DNA from: Warburgia ugandensis
Lineage: Eukaryota > Streptophyta > Magnoliopsida > Canellales > Canellaceae
Assembly: GCA_035236585.1 (NCBI GenBank)
Contig: CP141132.1
Location: 81,582,880 to 81,646,879 of the forward strand
Length of the DNA stretch: 64,000 nucleotides
Direction of reading: 5' to 3'
A program made the translations under genes and the position numbers. The notes under the pieces are model-generated. The model was not told where the DNA came from. It searched no databases and worked only from the letters and a program-made list of their open reading frames with translations. This document shows, piece after piece, positions 12,695 to 25,121 of the stretch. Each line of letters starts with the position of its first letter. The first letter of the stretch is position 1.

Positions 12695-12702
12695 CTTATA
12701 TA
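12695..12702 (-). promoter_or_regulatory. TATA box of the TauE/SafE gene
   Basis: The minus strand reads TATATAAG here, a good plant TATA box about 890 bp upstream of the chosen ATG. Transcription would start near 12665 and leave a long leader, consistent with a 5' UTR intron. No start site can be proved from sequence. Confidence 0.5.
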
Positions 12703-15700
12703 TGTAGTTCTCCGCGCTCCCAATTCTGCACATGAAATTACTGTAGTAACCTGCCTGCATAGCATTAATTACGTTAGCCTGCCCTTTCTACCACATTCGG
12801 AAGTCCACTCCAACTTTTCCACACAGTAAAGGAAGTAGGGACGGCTCCAAGATGTTCGATTTGTGGGCCAACAAGAAGGCAGCAGGTGTGAACGATTTGG
12901 TCTTTCAGCCGGTGGGCCCTCTATGACCACCAATAAATCTCACTATCATTGCCAAATGGGGCATTTTTTAGATTACAAAGTAGGACCCATTATTTTCATG
13001 ATCGATACCGTTCGTCATCACAGTGGGTGTGCTAAATTTTGATACATTAGAGGCAAGGATTATTAGATTGGCTGTAGTTTTGATGCATGACTCATCCAAA
13101 AAGAGTGGTGTACAAGATAGATGGTTTGGATCATTGAAAAAAGTGGAGCGTGTATTTTTTGGGTAAAAATATGTGCATCCACAGCATAAGAACCCCAAAT
13201 CATTTTATATAACAAGATTTTCGATATGCTGCCTATTAAAATTATTAAGTTTCGAAGCCTGCGCAATCAAATGAATGGGTCAGATCATCAAAAATAGGAT
13301 TCAATTATTAAAAAAAAAAAACATTTATCATTATTATATAAATCACACTAATTCTTGGTTGGTCGTCTGAATCCACTCTATGTTTCCATTCTTCCTCTTG
13401 GTCGTGGACGATGTAGTATTAGACCATCTTTCTTTATTACCTAATATCTGGAAGTAGATTTCTTCATTGATTGCCTTCTCACCTAACCAATGACTTCTGA
13501 ATCCCGTAATCTCAGCCGTTGATGCAAGCAGTCTTATTCAACGATTCAATCATATGGTCGAGATTGCATGGTTCGCTCAAGCTTAAGTTGATTAATCGCA
13601 ATTCCTTCACCTGATCCAGCTAATACTACTTGTAATTTAGTTTGAGGAATGCTGGTATAGAGCACAAGAACGACTCTTTCACTTTTGTATAGCGGGCCCA
13701 CATACTATTGATCGATCTACACCGTTCATTTGACTCCTTTAGTTTTGGTTATTTCATTTTATTCTATTAAATGCAAACAGTTACTTACAAAGTAAAAGCA
13801 CGTTTTCTTGGACTTTAGAGCGCCGCTTGGCATGACTTTTGCACCAATAGATATCTAAAGCTAGGGAAGTCATATGGACGGTCGGATGAATGTGTGAGCC
13901 GCTACACAAAAGTGGAGAAGTTGCACAGCTCTTGGATCTTGTCGCGGTGTATGTCAGCATTTCGCAATTAGTTTGACATGAAACAAAGGGTGAAACAGTA
14001 AATTGACTAAAGAATGGATTTGGTGAATTTGTTGATTGGTAAGTTTCAAAGTCACGTGCATATCATTTATCATTAATCAGACCCACACAATCCAACGAAC
14101 GAATCTCAAGGGTAACATCGTAATTCATGGACGGTAGAAGGGGCACAAATGACCCTTCAGCTGTGTGGTTACCCCCGCGAGTTTTTGAGGCTTTGGAACG
14201 ATTCGGAAGTTAACTACGGTTAGTTTTTAACCGCACGTGGTTTTTTTTATGTAATTAGAGCAGTGGAATCTTGGATGGCTAGTAGCTGGATATTGATATT
14301 GACACCTGTCTGTGGTCAATTAATTCATTATTCTAGATTTAGATGTCTCTTATAAATATATAAATTAAAAACTTTATAAATAATATACAGTATGCTACAA
14401 GTTAGAATTATTTATATCTTATGATTTTTTACGTATAAGAAATTTAAAGTTGAAAATAATGGGCCGTTAAAAAGGTACAAAGGTAGAATCCAAGAAATAT
14501 AATTACTAGATCGCACTCATGTGAGGTCAATTTAGCATTCCTCTTCTGGTTATTAAGAAGCAGAAGAAGCTATCAATAAATTGAAAACACTCAAAAAGGA
14601 GTGTCATTATCCACCCCCAATATATTTAAATTTCACAAATTTTGTTTAAAATACTAACTCACACATCCAATAGGTCAATTTCTTTTAGAAGATATGAGGT
14701 GTTCGTCTTCATCACTCCCTTGTTCAAACTATGGATAAAATAATTATGCCCTCTAACGACCTTTTTTCTTTTTTCTTTCTTTTTTTTTCAATTTTAAGAA
14801 TCAAATGCTGTGATTTTTACCCTCATCATCCAGTCAGCAATTCTTTTTGTTATTTAGGTAATGATTAATAGCTTTAAAGCATGCAAACAAATTGCCCACT
14901 TATGACTAACTAAAAAAAAAGGGATAAAAAAATCCTATGAGGCGGTAATATTACAGTGAAAAAAACTTCGCCGATACTTCAAAACACATTCAAATCATGC
15001 CTTATTAGTAGTCTTGGAGAGTTTCTGAAGATGAGACAACACATCCATTTCCAACAAATTAGCCACAAAATCCCCAAAATCTTTGCCCAAGCAGAAAATC
15101 CAAAACAAATTTTTTCAGAGAAAATTACGTCAAACTCCCATTAAATGAACTCAAAAAATAAAAGAAAATCATAAATACCAAAAAATTTAGAGCTTTCAGG
15201 ATATGTCCTTCTTGTCGAGAACGAATGATGTCAAGGTGAATCTCTTTTTTGTTTTTTTGATAGCAAAAAATTATGAAGTAAACTACATTGAACTTGCAAC
15301 CCTAATTTCTAATATACTTGAAATCTCACCAATAAAGTAAAAATTGTCACCCCAAACCCCTACCAAGCATAACGAGGGGAGATGCCTTGTTGTTTGCATT
15401 AACTACAAAAGATGGCATTTGGCAAATGAGACGAGTGATTCAAATATTTTAAATTAATGCCTTAATTGTGAAAAAAAGGCGTGTATGGGAAACTTGTTTT
15501 ATTTTTGTATTTGAAAAACTTTGTGTTTTATTTATTTTTATTTTTATTTTTTATTTCATAGGAGAAAACTAACTGGCACGTAGAACAAGTAAAAACATAT
15601 AAAGCAAATTTCTCATATACCCTCACTCACACGCGCTCCTAAATTTAATTCCCGGCCAAAAAAAAAAGCAACAACTCAAACTTACAACCAAACATATTTC

Positions 15701-17530
15701 AAAGGATACACCGCATTGCCTAAAAACCAACAATATCATACAATTGTTGGCTATTGTTTTTATTTTAATATGTACCAACACTCCCGGTACATGTACCGTC
15801 TATACACATGAAATATGTTTAGTTTATATTTCTTTAGATTAGAAATCGCACCATCCATTTTTGTTAATTTTTTAAACATTTAAAACAAGCAATTATAAAT
15901 ATCCAATTGTATTAATTTTTTAACTATTTTTAAAATTTTAAATAAAATAAGCAACTTATTTTAAATATATTTACTATTTCCACCCTCTTTAATATAATAA
16001 TTGACCCGACCTTCACAGGAGACACGTGCGATCAAAACAGAGCTCGACCATGACAGATGGTCCAGACATTATCACACCCAACGTGCATGTAAGATCTAGA
16101 CCGTTGATCTTGTAGCCATCAATTTAATTTTTGTACGGTTCCGTACCATCTGAAAGGACATTTAAAAAAAGAAAGAAAGAAAGTCACATATTATCATTTT
16201 CCCGACCACTCACTTTATGGAATCCGCATGTGATCAGACCGTTTGGTCTAACACATGGTTACGAAAAACTTTGTTTTTCTATTTTTGTTTACAAAATTTT
16301 GTCTTCTTCTTGGTATCGAAAACTTGTCTTTTTTAGTTGTTTTGTTTTTTCAATTTAAACTCCGCCTTAAGAATATATTTTTTTATCATGGCTCTTTCTT
16401 TTTTCTGTTTTTGGAGGTTTTTACAACATTTCAATCCTATCGTCATATAAATCTTATTTATGACATTAATTTTATTTTGTCTGTAATATTATAACTGTAT
16501 GCTTAAAATGTTGTTAAATAGGTTACTATATTTTATTTTATTTTATATTTGCTGCTTTTCCCTAACAAGTAAGCTCCATTACCAATTATTTTGCTTTGAT
16601 TGGCTGATCCTACCTTCTTGATCTATCAAACCTGTATAGTTAGTACAGTTAAAATGAAACCTAGATCTTGACATAAATTGGTATAGCAAAAACTAGAAGA
16701 AAAAATCATTAGACTGGCAATTCTATTGGGTTAAATTAATGCTGCTGGGGCATATGTCCCTAGTTGTTCCTATAGTGAGGGAGAACTTGTTGATAATTTA
16801 GAAGCTATTGTTGAGGTGGAGGCTGAACCTGCTAAGCAAAGGGTAACTAGGCTTTATAACTAGATTTAGAGGTAATTAATTTATAGAATTTTTTATGAAT
16901 TGTTCATGATTAACTTGATAAATTCACAATAATTTAGAAGCTGCAACTTTTTTTTTAAATTATTGTGATCTTTTAAAGTTTAAATGTCTCGTAAAAGGTT
17001 AATTTTTTTGTTATATAAATATTTTATTAGAGATTATTTGGCAGTGGTAGAATTCATCAACAGGATGAGATGGACAATGGCAAGACTATTAGTTACAAAC
17101 ATAATTACAAAGTTCAAATTCGGAAATAAGTTAGAGTTCAGGATTTAGGGTTAGGGTTTGAGGTTCAAGGTTAGCAAGCAAAAAATTGTATAATATGAAA
17201 AACATTTGAAAAAAAAAAGGAAAAGAGAAATGCAAGATTAAAAATTTAATCTTTTAATAAGTATCTTTATAAACATTTGAGAATGCGATAAATTATTTTT
17301 TTAAATTGATTTTGATTCACAAATTTATGTTTAATTTAGTAAATTTGCCCAACTAATTATTCGGAAAAGGAAAGATACAAAAAAGTCCAATTTTTTTTTT
17401 TTTTTAAGTTTCAATAATTCAAAGCACCCGTGGATGTTGTATACCTGCATGGCTTTTAACTTAGCATTCACATAAAGGCATCCTTTTGCTGAGAAATAGA
17501 CAAGTTTTGTGAAGCTTCCTCGAACCTAAG
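12703..17530. other. Long AT-rich intergenic spacer
   Basis: The sequence after the TauE/SafE promoter contains poly(A)/poly(T) runs and AT-rich low-complexity blocks (for example 14340-14480 and 15500-16000), with only short chance ORFs. No conserved domain, tRNA or clear transposon terminus was recognised. Confidence 0.5.
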
Positions 17531-18122
17531 CTTCTTAATGCCAACCAAACGTATGGTTAGCTTGACGACATTCATATTGTTGTATCTGCCCAAATCATGG
17601 TTGACGCTGACGATCAGACTGAAACCATCAACTTGTCAGTGCCCCTCTCTCTACTCAACCAGAGCTCTCCGGAATCTGGCCGGAGCAACATCTTTCAGGG
17701 AAGCTTCCTGGGGAACTTCCAGTTATTGGATCCATTGAGCTCATCAAACTGTTCTAGGAAGCTTCCTCTTTCTTGGATCTAACAGCTACTTGAATCTTCG
17801 TCCAGACGATGAAGATTCGTTATCCGATAATCGTCAAGAATTAGAAGTGGAAGAAACAAGCTTGATCACATCAGCAGTAATAAACTCTTTAGGTTCTCGT
17901 GGGACTGCCCATGTCTGTACGGAGGTTTGGCCACCTTTGCACTGTAGTTCTTCAATGCACCCATGTACATTATGCCAAGATAGGTGGGAGGAAGTTTCAT
18001 GGAAACTTACCGGCCGTTTGGACGTGGAGAGTATGCCAAGCTGCTTCACTTTTGCAGTATAAGATTCGTCTTTGGCTGATCAGCCCCATCCATCTGATTT
18101 CTCTGACTCTCCGCATGCATCT

Positions 18123-18435
18123 CTTGGAGTTTTATTTGATTTTGCAGGTCCGACTGATTTTGCCAATTCAGACGGGGACGAAGTTCTTGCCATCCTCGTG
18201 GTAGTGAGTGCTTGGAAATGTGTCTCCCCTCTTTACTGAGGGTGACTCACAGCATACTGCTGGCTGGATGTCATCTGATTATGATCCTCCTTGGAGGTTT
18301 TGTGATTTGATTGACAAAATCAAGCTTGTGACTGAGAATGCTAGCATTTGTTTGTCCCACGTCCGAAGATTGGCGAATGACGAAGCAGATTATCTAGCAA
18401 GGGAAGGTGTGTTATTCATGATTTCTGATGGGTAA
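18123..18435 (+). pseudogene. RNase H-like (RVT_3) domain relic
   Basis: Two frames together give an RNase H-type domain. One reads L-G-V-L-F-D-F-A-G-P...D-E-V-L-A-I-L at 18132-18190. After a one-base frameshift it continues E-G-D-S...A-G-W...P-W-R-F-C-D-L-I...H-V-R-R-L-A-N-D-E-A-D-Y-L-A-R-E-G-V. The E-G-D-S and H-V-R-R-x-A-N-x-x-A-D motifs are typical of RNase H domains of plant LINEs and related domesticated sequences. The frameshift and absence of a polymerase upstream mark it as a relic. The sequence at 17531-18120 may belong to the same insertion but shows no domain. Confidence 0.6.
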
Positions 18436-18552
18436 GGCTTTGTGGTTCTGGATTGCTTATGCTATATTTTATGTACATTTTGGGGCTCTTGCCATGAGAT
18501 TTTTCCCTACTTGAATGGCTCTAACTATCTGGACATAGGCGCTAGCTCAAAC

Positions 18553-18728
18553 GGACAGTCTCGGTGCATGAAACTTCCACCTATGCAGGTCTCAGGAAGG
18601 GGCAGACCACAAAGGTCTATAATATATAGTCTTACTTTGCATTTTTGCAAGAGGCTGTTTTCACGCCTTAAACCCATGACCTCAAAAACACAAGACAACA
18701 ACTTTATTATTGTACCAAGACTCCCCTT
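18553..18728 (-). mobile_element. Au-like SINE, near full length
   Basis: A tRNA-derived SINE in minus orientation. It runs from the 3' end (ggacagtctcggtgca...) through the 'ggaaggggcagaccacaaaggtct' centre and 'tttgcaagaggctgtttt' to a degenerate B box and the 5' 'accaagactcccctt'. It matches the Au SINE layout known from cereals and many other angiosperms. Several substitutions indicate moderate age. Confidence 0.85.
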
Positions 18729-19538
18729 AATTATTCCTCTTGATTGTGGTGTATACGAAAGACATCACCATAAAAGTGTCTTAGGCCACTAAAAACTGAA
18801 CTAGGACAAAGACCCATAAATTTTACTCCATGAAAGATTGTTTGGTCTTTGGCACAATTCAATTTTAAGGCCTAAAACACTTCTCCCTGTGAATTCCTTT
18901 TCCCTGGAAATTAATTTCCTTTCATTTCCTGCCAACCAATCAAGAGGTGTTTACATTTTGTGCCAAGACCCTGAAATTAATCCTTCACACTTGCCATCTC
19001 TTTCTTCAGAGCAATTATTTGTAGATAGTTCTAAAAAATGATATTATGGCCATAGTTACAAAGTTCGGATTAGGGAATAAACCGACAAGCCAAAGATTAA
19101 AAAATTCTGGAAACGTACGGGCATGATAGAATGTGAATTTAATTTTTAAACATATATATTTTAATTAGAATTATAAATAATACCCGAGAAAATTTTGATA
19201 ATTTATTCATATACTTTGTATCTAATAGGATAAATTTCTATTAAATTTGAAAGAGGTAAGAAATTTTGAACTGTAGGAGAAAAGATTGGGAGATGAAAAA
19301 GTTGGGACGCAGACTTCAGTAACCATGGTTATGGTTGTGGTCGTCCAGGGCGGCGCCAATTTCCGATGTAGTTTCACCTTAAGAGTGTTTAGGTCAGGGA
19401 AATATATAGAAATGGTTCCTTCGAGACAATGGCTGTCCATTAGCAGGTTTCCATAATTATATATGAAGTTAGCTAATTAATGAATGATCTTATAAACTGG
19501 TGATAATATTTCTGTACATATCTTAGTTAATGATTTCT

Positions 19539-19692
19539 GGAGTCTTGGTGTAACGGTAAAGTTGTTGTCACGTGACCTTAAAATCACGGGTTAAAGCGTA
19601 GAAACAGTCTCTTGCAAAGATGTAAGATAAGACTACGTACTATAGGCCCTTGTTGTCCACCCCTTTTCCAGACATGCATAGACAGGAGCTTA
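19539..19692 (+). mobile_element. Au-like SINE
   Basis: Plus orientation. It begins 'ggagtcttggtgtaacggtaaa' (A-box region), has 'atcacgggttaaagcgtag' (B-box region, one base short), 'cagtctcttgcaaa', 'ggcccttgttgtccacccc', and ends near 'gacaggagctta'. The 3' tail is eroded. Confidence 0.8.
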
Positions 19693-21554
19693 ATATCCTT
19701 ACTGTGTCCTATTTGTTTAACTTAATAATATAATGTTAGTTTGTTGATAAAGTTAAATTAATGTGTTCATATTAGAGTAACGACTTCAGATTAGTACAAA
19801 AGTTGGCATCTTAAATGATCTGTAAAGAGAATCAACCTAGAGGGTCCCATTTGGATCTTCATAATTAGGTCCAAAGATCATGTGAGTCAAATTTGGTCCC
19901 ACGCGGCTCTGGTTGGTGAATGTGAACCGTTGACTTTATTATAGCTTGAATAAATCATAATTGAACAATGGTTTGATGGATTAAGAGGCGAGAATCTTGT
20001 GATCAAGGCAAGGCCCACCAATTCTATAGTGTCCATGTGGCACATACATGTGTGAGGTCCGAAAAGGTGACCATTACAAAGGGCTTAGCAGTCATTGACT
20101 TGAATTTAAAGCCTCTTTTTATTTATAAACAATGCATAAAAAAAGACTCTTTGACAATAATTGACGTAACTTTCATAATATCCTTAAAGTACAAAAGCGA
20201 GGATCCAAAGAGAAATATTATAATTTTTTGTTACTCAATTGTTAATCCTAAACTAAATTATATTATATTAGCTAATATTTGATAAAAAGATGTTGCCATC
20301 CTCACGCACGTTGCGTTCGGGGCGTTATAAGGAAAGACAAATCATGCATGTTTTTGTTTGATGGAATACTAGTCACTGACACGTGCACATTAACGTGTGC
20401 TAGTTAGAGTATGAGACAGAGGACTGCAAAATATTACATTTTTACCAGCAGATTTTAGTATAACCGTATTTTTCAATAATCCTGCTACTGAAATTTTCCT
20501 TTTCTCAATACCCGTCTACCTCCTCTTATTTATGGATCTTGTCATGTTTTTCATTTATATTATTATAAAAATTACAACTCTTAGAGGACGAAAGAGTGAA
20601 GAAGGATTCACGCGTGAAAAATATCAAGTGGCGGCATGATGTATAAATATCCAAAGAAGACAATTTTAGAAAATACGATGGCATGAACAGTAAATATATA
20701 CATGCAGAAGGGCATTTGAAAAAATGTTGGGTAGCAAAATATAGATAAAGTGTTTTACCAGCAAATATCTCTACCAAGAAAAAAAAAAAAATCTTCCCAT
20801 AAAAATTTGCCTACTAATCTCAAGGTTAACACCCCCCCCTCCCACGTCTCAACTCACACACACATTGATGTAATGTATGCTTGACTAATTATTGTAGAAA
20901 TATTCTTTTGCCTAATTCCACAATACTCTCTCCTTATTCTTAAAATATCCTTCTGTCTATTTTTAAAATGCTCTTTCACTTATTTTTTAGTTCAACATAA
21001 ATGTATTATCTGCACCAAAGCCTTTTAAGCACGTTGATACGAAGAGTCTCTCGCCTAGCTAACCAGGGTTTAAGATTGTGCATGGGATGTTTGTATTTAC
21101 TATTAAATATATATATTATTTAAATAATTTCCAAATGGATGATGAAAACATTCACTAGCATGTGAAGCAGGAGGACTAATACTTTAAATGCTACTTTAGT
21201 TGTTTTTCTATGTTTATTATCTTCCATTAATAATCAAATAAACATTTGGAAAATTGATGTTTTTCTGAAAAATGAATTTTTTGCGGAAAGTGTTTTACAA
21301 AAATTATTTACCGTGTAAAATTTTTGAGTCTCTGGAATAATTCAATTTCAAGTTATAAACCAATTTCCTTTGATTTCCTACCAACCAAACAATTTCTAAT
21401 CTCTATGCAATGACCTAAAATTTAAAAATTCCCAATAATGTAGGTAAATAATTAGCTCCAGGTAATGCTTTTAGGTTTTAACATGCTTGAACTGATGTGA
21501 TTGGGAAATAATATAGAATTAAGAAAAGCTTCTTAAGCCATAGCTACAACTAAG

Positions 21555-21694
21555 ACTTTGAGGTTGCAGGTTTAAGGCGTGGAAACAACCTCTTATAAAT
21601 GCAAGGTAAGGCGTGGAAACAACCCCTTGTGGTCCCCCCCCTTCTCCAGACCCTACATAGGCGGAAGCTTCGTGCACTGGGGCTGCCCACTTGT
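21555..21694 (+). mobile_element. Au-like SINE with an internal duplication
   Basis: Plus orientation with a degenerate 5' third. The block 'aaggcgtggaaacaacc' occurs twice, near 21573 and 21608. The second copy replaces the usual 'aaggctgcctactatagac' before 'ccttgtggtcc'. The 3' end 'cggaagcttcgtgcactggggctgccc' is intact. The second block looks like a template switch or conversion event. Confidence 0.75.
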
Positions 21695-22460
21695 TCTAAG
21701 ACTTACTTGAAAACTTTTAATTATTGATATCATTCACAAGCATGTTAGGTTGAGTGACAGCTTAAGTGATATTTGATTATCTTTACACCCCACAAACCTT
21801 CCACACATCCCTCGTTATTTAAACTTAATTAAGGTGACTGCCATGGTCAGTCAATAGATTAGTCCCCAGATAGTTATAGGTTGATAAGCATAATGTGACT
21901 TTGGCAGACTACCAACTTTAGTATTTAATTAACTACTACCATCGTGTTCATCTAATAATAATAATTAGGAGGGAGTTGGTAATCCAGGGTCTCTGAAAAG
22001 GCAAAAATGAGTGCCCCATGTACAAGAGTTAGAAAATTTTGGGAGACAGAGTAGATATGGAGTATGTCTTAATTCGCCCCCACTAAGATTTGTTATAGGT
22101 TTTAACTGGCAAACCACTTCTAGAATACTACAAGCCTTTCATGGGTCATATAAGCGACTAACCAACAACCCATTGAGAGATCGAGAGAGAGAGCTTCGAA
22201 GTCGAGGAAGAATAGAGAAAATTGTATTCTTAGAATGCTGGATTTAATTAACCTCTATTTATAGATTTCCAAACAACTATTAACCTCTTGTTTGATGGAT
22301 CCATGCTGTTTAATAGTAGACTTATAGAGTATCAGGCAATTTTTCATTCTTTTACAAACTTTTAAGGACCATGGTTGTCTGTAAATATATTGGGGTCTTC
22401 ATACTGTCATAAAAATGGTAACATGCACTAGCTGGGGTTTATATTTAGGAGAGCAGGTGA

Positions 22461-22526
22461 GTAATTTGCTTTGTAATTCTTCACTAATTAAAATTGTGTA
22501 AGTAATTTGCTTTGTAATTCTTCACT
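22461..22526 (+). repeat. Short direct repeat with 41-bp period
   Basis: The 25-base block 'gtaatttgctttgtaattct...' occurs at 22461-22485 and again at 22502-22526. It is a local duplication in non-coding sequence. Confidence 0.7.
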
Positions 22527-24943
22527 CACTTAAAAAAAAGAAAAAAAAGAAAGAAAGAAAAACCTGATGATCTTATGAGCTATCACAAGCCCAGTCCATT
22601 ATCTCTCTGGTCCCACAATCATTACATGATCCTGGTCCCTTGATTGTCTAAATGCCTCAATTCTTTGAGATTAGAAGCTCATTTAGCACGAGATTATATA
22701 AGCATTGCTAATTGGCCAAGTAATCAAGATCTTCAAGTTGCTAATTATATTGTATCTGATGGCTTGCCCTTTTGTTGATCAAGATGGTGTTAGTGTAAAT
22801 GGTATACCTCCATCACCACCCTTCAAATATTGCTAATCTGAAAAGGAGCTTTCAAACTAAACATAGATCTGTTTATTCAAACAGTCATGGGTCCACTTTC
22901 ACATGTCCAGTGGAGAAAGGTGTTTTTGTTAGATGGACAAGTACGGATTTCCTTCAGATGTAAGACGTAATCAATAGTTTAATCTTGTGGCACCCCACTG
23001 ATCAACGGTCTCAATCATTCAGAACGAGTTACACGTTTGCAGCGGGTCATGCCGCCTCAGTCAATCCCCAGAGAGTCCAAAGTAGACAAATGGAAGAGAA
23101 TTCAATTCCTGCCTACCCAGAAAAAGAGATATGAGATAATAAAAAGTTGGAATCCAATTAATTCCACGGCAACTCGCCGATCTTTTCAAAACCTTGCGAT
23201 GGTCATCTAACCATGGTTAGGAGTCAGAAAGCCAATAATGTCAACACAGAGAACGACGTCTTATCAGCGTCGCAGGCCCATCCAACCACGAAAGTCGACA
23301 ATGACCGCTATCTAAACCGTTAAATAGCTTCATCATCTTCCAGATGTACGGTCAGAGATCAGTATGCCATCATCTGCATCGCTCCAAAAGAATCATGCTG
23401 AAATCGGAGTAATCAACTCATGTGCGCACTTTTCAAATCTAATCGTTAGCACGTGGACGATAGTTTACTTATAGAAGGGATTATTTTTTGAGTTTTTCCA
23501 GCTGGATACGGAAAAGGTGGATCTCACACATTTGGATGATCTGAATCGTTCATATTATTTAGCCTGTCCTTATCATCATTGGCAAGTCATTTCATAAATT
23601 TAAGAATTTAAGTCAAACTATAAAATATGAAACTGTCCTTATTGATTATTGAGGACGATCTTTGAGGCATTTCATGTATAATTAAATATGTGGCCGTACC
23701 ATGTGACTCAATACGGACAATTTTGGAGCACAAATTTAAGGTGTACGGAAGTGTTAGATTATAAGATTAAGAGTTTGTAGTCTTATTTTATATTTTGTAA
23801 AAAGTTTTTTTTCACACCTAAATTTATAATTTCAAGGTCTTTTTAAAACCAAATCCTACTAGTTTCACTTTTGATTGGCTCAATAGCAAGTTAGCTGCTT
23901 CATTTTTTGGCCTTTTAGAATGAATGGAATATGGAGCACCATAATCCCATTTTTTGGTCGATAGAGCATTCCATCAAACTCGCCGTGGTCATAATTGTTA
24001 ATTTTGTTCCATTCTGTCCAGAATTCTTAAAATGTTTTTTTTTTTCAAAATGAAAGAAAAAGAAGAAGAGGACAGCTTGGTGCATGAGGTTCTTATAGAA
24101 AAAGGACGGATTTTAAAGGGTCTATAGCATGCAACCTTATCTAGCATTTTATGAGTAACTGTTTTTATCACTCAAACACGTGATCTCAAAGTCATACAAC
24201 AACAACTCTACCATTGCGGTAAAATATAAAATAAAATTTACCTTTAAAAGTTTCGGCCGAATAATTATTCATTTTGGCCTTATTGGCTCATTTCATCCCA
24301 TTCTAGATTTTGTTGTGAAAGTTACCAAATTCTGTTGTGAAAGTCCACAGTGGGTGTTGCAGATTTTTCTTGACACGCGCATTGGCACTGGCCTAAGATT
24401 CATCTAAAAGGGCAAAGTTCGGAGAAGGAGCGGATTATTATAAGGATTTATAGCCCGCAGCCAGGCGGCAACAACTTTACCTTGCCCAAAGCTCCCTTTC
24501 CTTAGCTAAGATTCGCGTGTCACCCTATATTTATATCTTCACATTCAGATTGAAATCAAATGTCTCGTATAGAAAATTCATAGAAACGCCAGGTGAACAA
24601 CTCCTTCCACGGCATTAGACAACTTGGCTAAAAGAGGCGTTCACCAAACCCAAATTTCAGTTATTACCAAGAACTGTGCAAGCACATGCCAAGATTCGGA
24701 GGAGGTCACTGTGCCTCGAAAGTGAAATGGGAAAACACAATTATGGGATAGAAAGGACAACTTTGTTCGTATTCAGGTAGGTTGAATGTTTGGTGTAAGA
24801 TCATCTCAACATCCCACTCCCATTCACTTATCTACCTGGCTGAGTCTATGAATATACGACGAATGGCACTTCCATGAGCCTCTGCATCTGGACCAGACAA
24901 CTTTTTTTCATTTTTTTGTTTGACATCTATATCATATCTAGAA

Positions 24944-25121
24944 GGGGAGTCTTGGTGCAACAGTAAAAGTTGTCATCATGTGACATTGAGGTGACAAGTT
25001 TAGGGCGTGGAAATAGCCTCTTGTAAAAATGTAAAATAAGACTGTGTACTATAGGCTCTTGTGGTCTACCCCTTCTCTGAACCCTACATAGGCAGGAGCT
25101 TCTTGGATGGAGCTACCCCTT
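24944..25121 (+). mobile_element. Au-like SINE, full length
   Basis: It starts 'ggggagtcttggtgcaacagt' (A box), has 'gtgacaagtttagggcgtgg' (decayed B box), 'agcctcttgtaaaaatg', 'ctcttgtggtctacccc', 'ggcaggagcttc' and ends 'agctacccctt', followed by a T-rich tract. All parts are present in order, with scattered C-to-T type decay. Confidence 0.85.

Noticed and set aside
17538-18062. Several overlapping plus-strand frames upstream of the RNase H relic
   Set aside because: No frame carries a recognisable motif and they overlap in different phases. They may belong to the same dead insertion but cannot be named.
22660-22780. Open frame resembling the end of an RNase H domain (N-Q-x-x-x-V-A-N-Y-I)
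   Set aside because: The match is too short and lacks the catalytic-motif context; chance similarity is as likely.
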